In this document: one piece after another, positions 63,422 through 64,000 of the stretch
How positions within the stretch are numbered: the first letter of the stretch is position 1
Layout: each line of letters begins with the position of its first letter
Source of the DNA: JBKEDC01 sp047974225
Lineage (GTDB): Bacteria; Bacteroidota; Bacteroidia; Bacteroidales; Prolixibacteraceae
NCBI GenBank assembly: GCA_047974225.1
Contig: JBKECD010000056.1
Location: forward strand, 6,615 to 70,614
Direction of reading: 5' to 3'
DNA: 64,000 nt
Made by a program: the position numbers and the translations under genes
Notes under the pieces: model-generated
The model's database searches: none
The model's input: the letters and a program-made list of their open reading frames with translations, nothing else
Told to the model about the DNA's origin: nothing

Positions 63422-63826
63422 ATAAACGCCCGCATTTTAACATATTTACTTCCTCTTCCCCCTTCTCCTTTTTATCAACATATTTTGATTTGCAATCATC
63501 GCATTGATTGCAAAATGGAAGCTATCATAAGCATCAATTCCCATGTTGGCAGCAACATGAATTAGAAAAGGGGTTTTGAGAATTGAAATTTGTCTGCCTT
63601 TCAGGTACTGTGATAAAAAACAAAATTTCCCCATGCAAATCGCTTTTAAACTAAAGAGAAGTTCTAAAAATTAGTCGTTTGGGGATAAGTAGAAGTTTCC
63701 TGCCAGATGTAATTCTTTCAAAATCAAGAATTACCCCCCTTCCCTGCAATCTTCTTGAAGGGAGTGTTTTCTCAACTCTGTCTAGCTGTATTTCTTTACG
63801 GTTTCAAATATATACATTTTTTGTTT

Positions 63827-63962
63827 GAACCAATTTCTAAAAGCTGAATAAGTACGTATTTTGTTTTTGTCAAGGGCGACCTGTGTTGCGCCTGCGGCAG
63901 GTCGTTCATATACCCTTGACAGAAGCAAAATGCGTCTTACCTTTGCTATTAGAAATTGGTTC
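63827..63962. repeat. 136-bp palindromic element with 14-bp terminal inverted repeats
   Basis: Terminal arms GAACCAATTTCTAA (63827-63840) and TTAGAAATTGGTTC (63949-63962) are perfect inverted repeats. Inside, CGACCTG pairs with CAGGTCG and TGTCAAGGG with CCCTTGACA. No transposase is encoded. The flanking 63267-63826 region holds the PUL2 promoter and no convincing gene. Confidence 0.85.
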
Positions 63963-64000
63963 TTACAGGTCCAGTTCAAATCTATCTCCAAATTTAATGT

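Noticed and set aside
63446..63634. A 62-codon minus-strand frame near the right end
   Set aside because: No signal, homology or start context was seen; it lies upstream of the PUL2 promoter in A/T-rich DNA.
63782..63991. A 69-codon minus-strand frame at the right end
   Set aside because: It runs through the 136-bp palindromic element, so the frame is probably accidental.

Overview
The window is a stretch of a Bacteroidota chromosome, most likely order Bacteroidales. The evidence is three SusC/SusD-type outer-membrane uptake loci, many lipoproteins with a Bacteroidota-style lipobox, promoter elements of the TAnnTTTG (-7) type, an atpB-E-F-H-A-G operon without atpD/atpC, and families largely confined to this phylum (BACON domains, PKD-like lipoprotein, DUF4843). 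No rRNA, tRNA, CRISPR array, phage or transposase gene was recognised.

Layout. 1-5.4 kb: the end of a small membrane protein, an OmpA-like/TPR lipoprotein, an MscS-type channel and a helical protein of unknown function. 5.4-16.5 kb (minus strand): PUL1, a glycoprotein/mucin-type locus of SusC, SusD, a discoidin-domain lipoprotein, an undescribed zinc-peptidase-like lipoprotein and an M60-like (HEFGH) peptidase with BACON domains. Its promoter lies about 480 bases upstream, and the transcribed leader carries a (TG)19 microsatellite and an attenuator-like hairpin. 16.7-20.3 kb: a repeat element, pheS, a membrane protein and ilvA. 20.3-26.1 kb: an AtpI-like gene and the ATP synthase genes a, c, b, delta, alpha and gamma. 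The operon is invaded by palindromic repeats at four of its gene junctions. 26.2-27.6 kb: a PLP-dependent arginine-decarboxylase-like gene. 28-40.4 kb: a beta-1,4-galactan utilisation locus (clan GH-A enzyme, SusC, SusD, SusE-like binding protein, GH53 endo-galactanase, GH2 beta-galactosidase). 40.6-44.3 kb: metF, a double Usp protein, tatD and a type I asparaginase. 44.5-46.9 kb: exbB, a membrane protein and two exbD genes, which could energise the TonB-dependent SusC transporters. 47-63.4 kb (minus strand): PUL2, with SusC, SusD, DUF4843, PKD-like lipoprotein, TlpA-like thioredoxin, a close paralogue of the PUL1 zinc-peptidase-like lipoprotein, a trypsin-like lipoprotein, a LacZ-type GH2 and a GHL10-type hydrolase. 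63.4-64 kb holds only a palindromic element.

How the genes fit together. PUL1 and PUL2 combine peptidases with sugar-binding or sugar-cleaving functions and have the same promoter architecture, so both plausibly harvest glycoproteins or glycopeptides; this is inference. The galactan locus follows the usual logic: an outer-surface endo-galactanase cuts the chain, SusC/D/E import the pieces, and GH2 and the GH-A enzyme finish them. No dedicated regulator gene lies next to any of the three loci.

The most unusual features are: (i) the paired 478-residue HESVH/NEP lipoproteins, one in each protease-bearing PUL; (ii) a GC-rich palindrome of about 45 bp that repeatedly sits just before start codons and in two places has supplied the 3' end of a reading frame, including atpB; (iii) a dispersed element of about 310 bp made of four 42-bp units in an ABAB order plus a conserved tail, present at 16.7 and 47.4 kb; (iv) the (TG)19 tract inside the predicted leader of the PUL1 operon.
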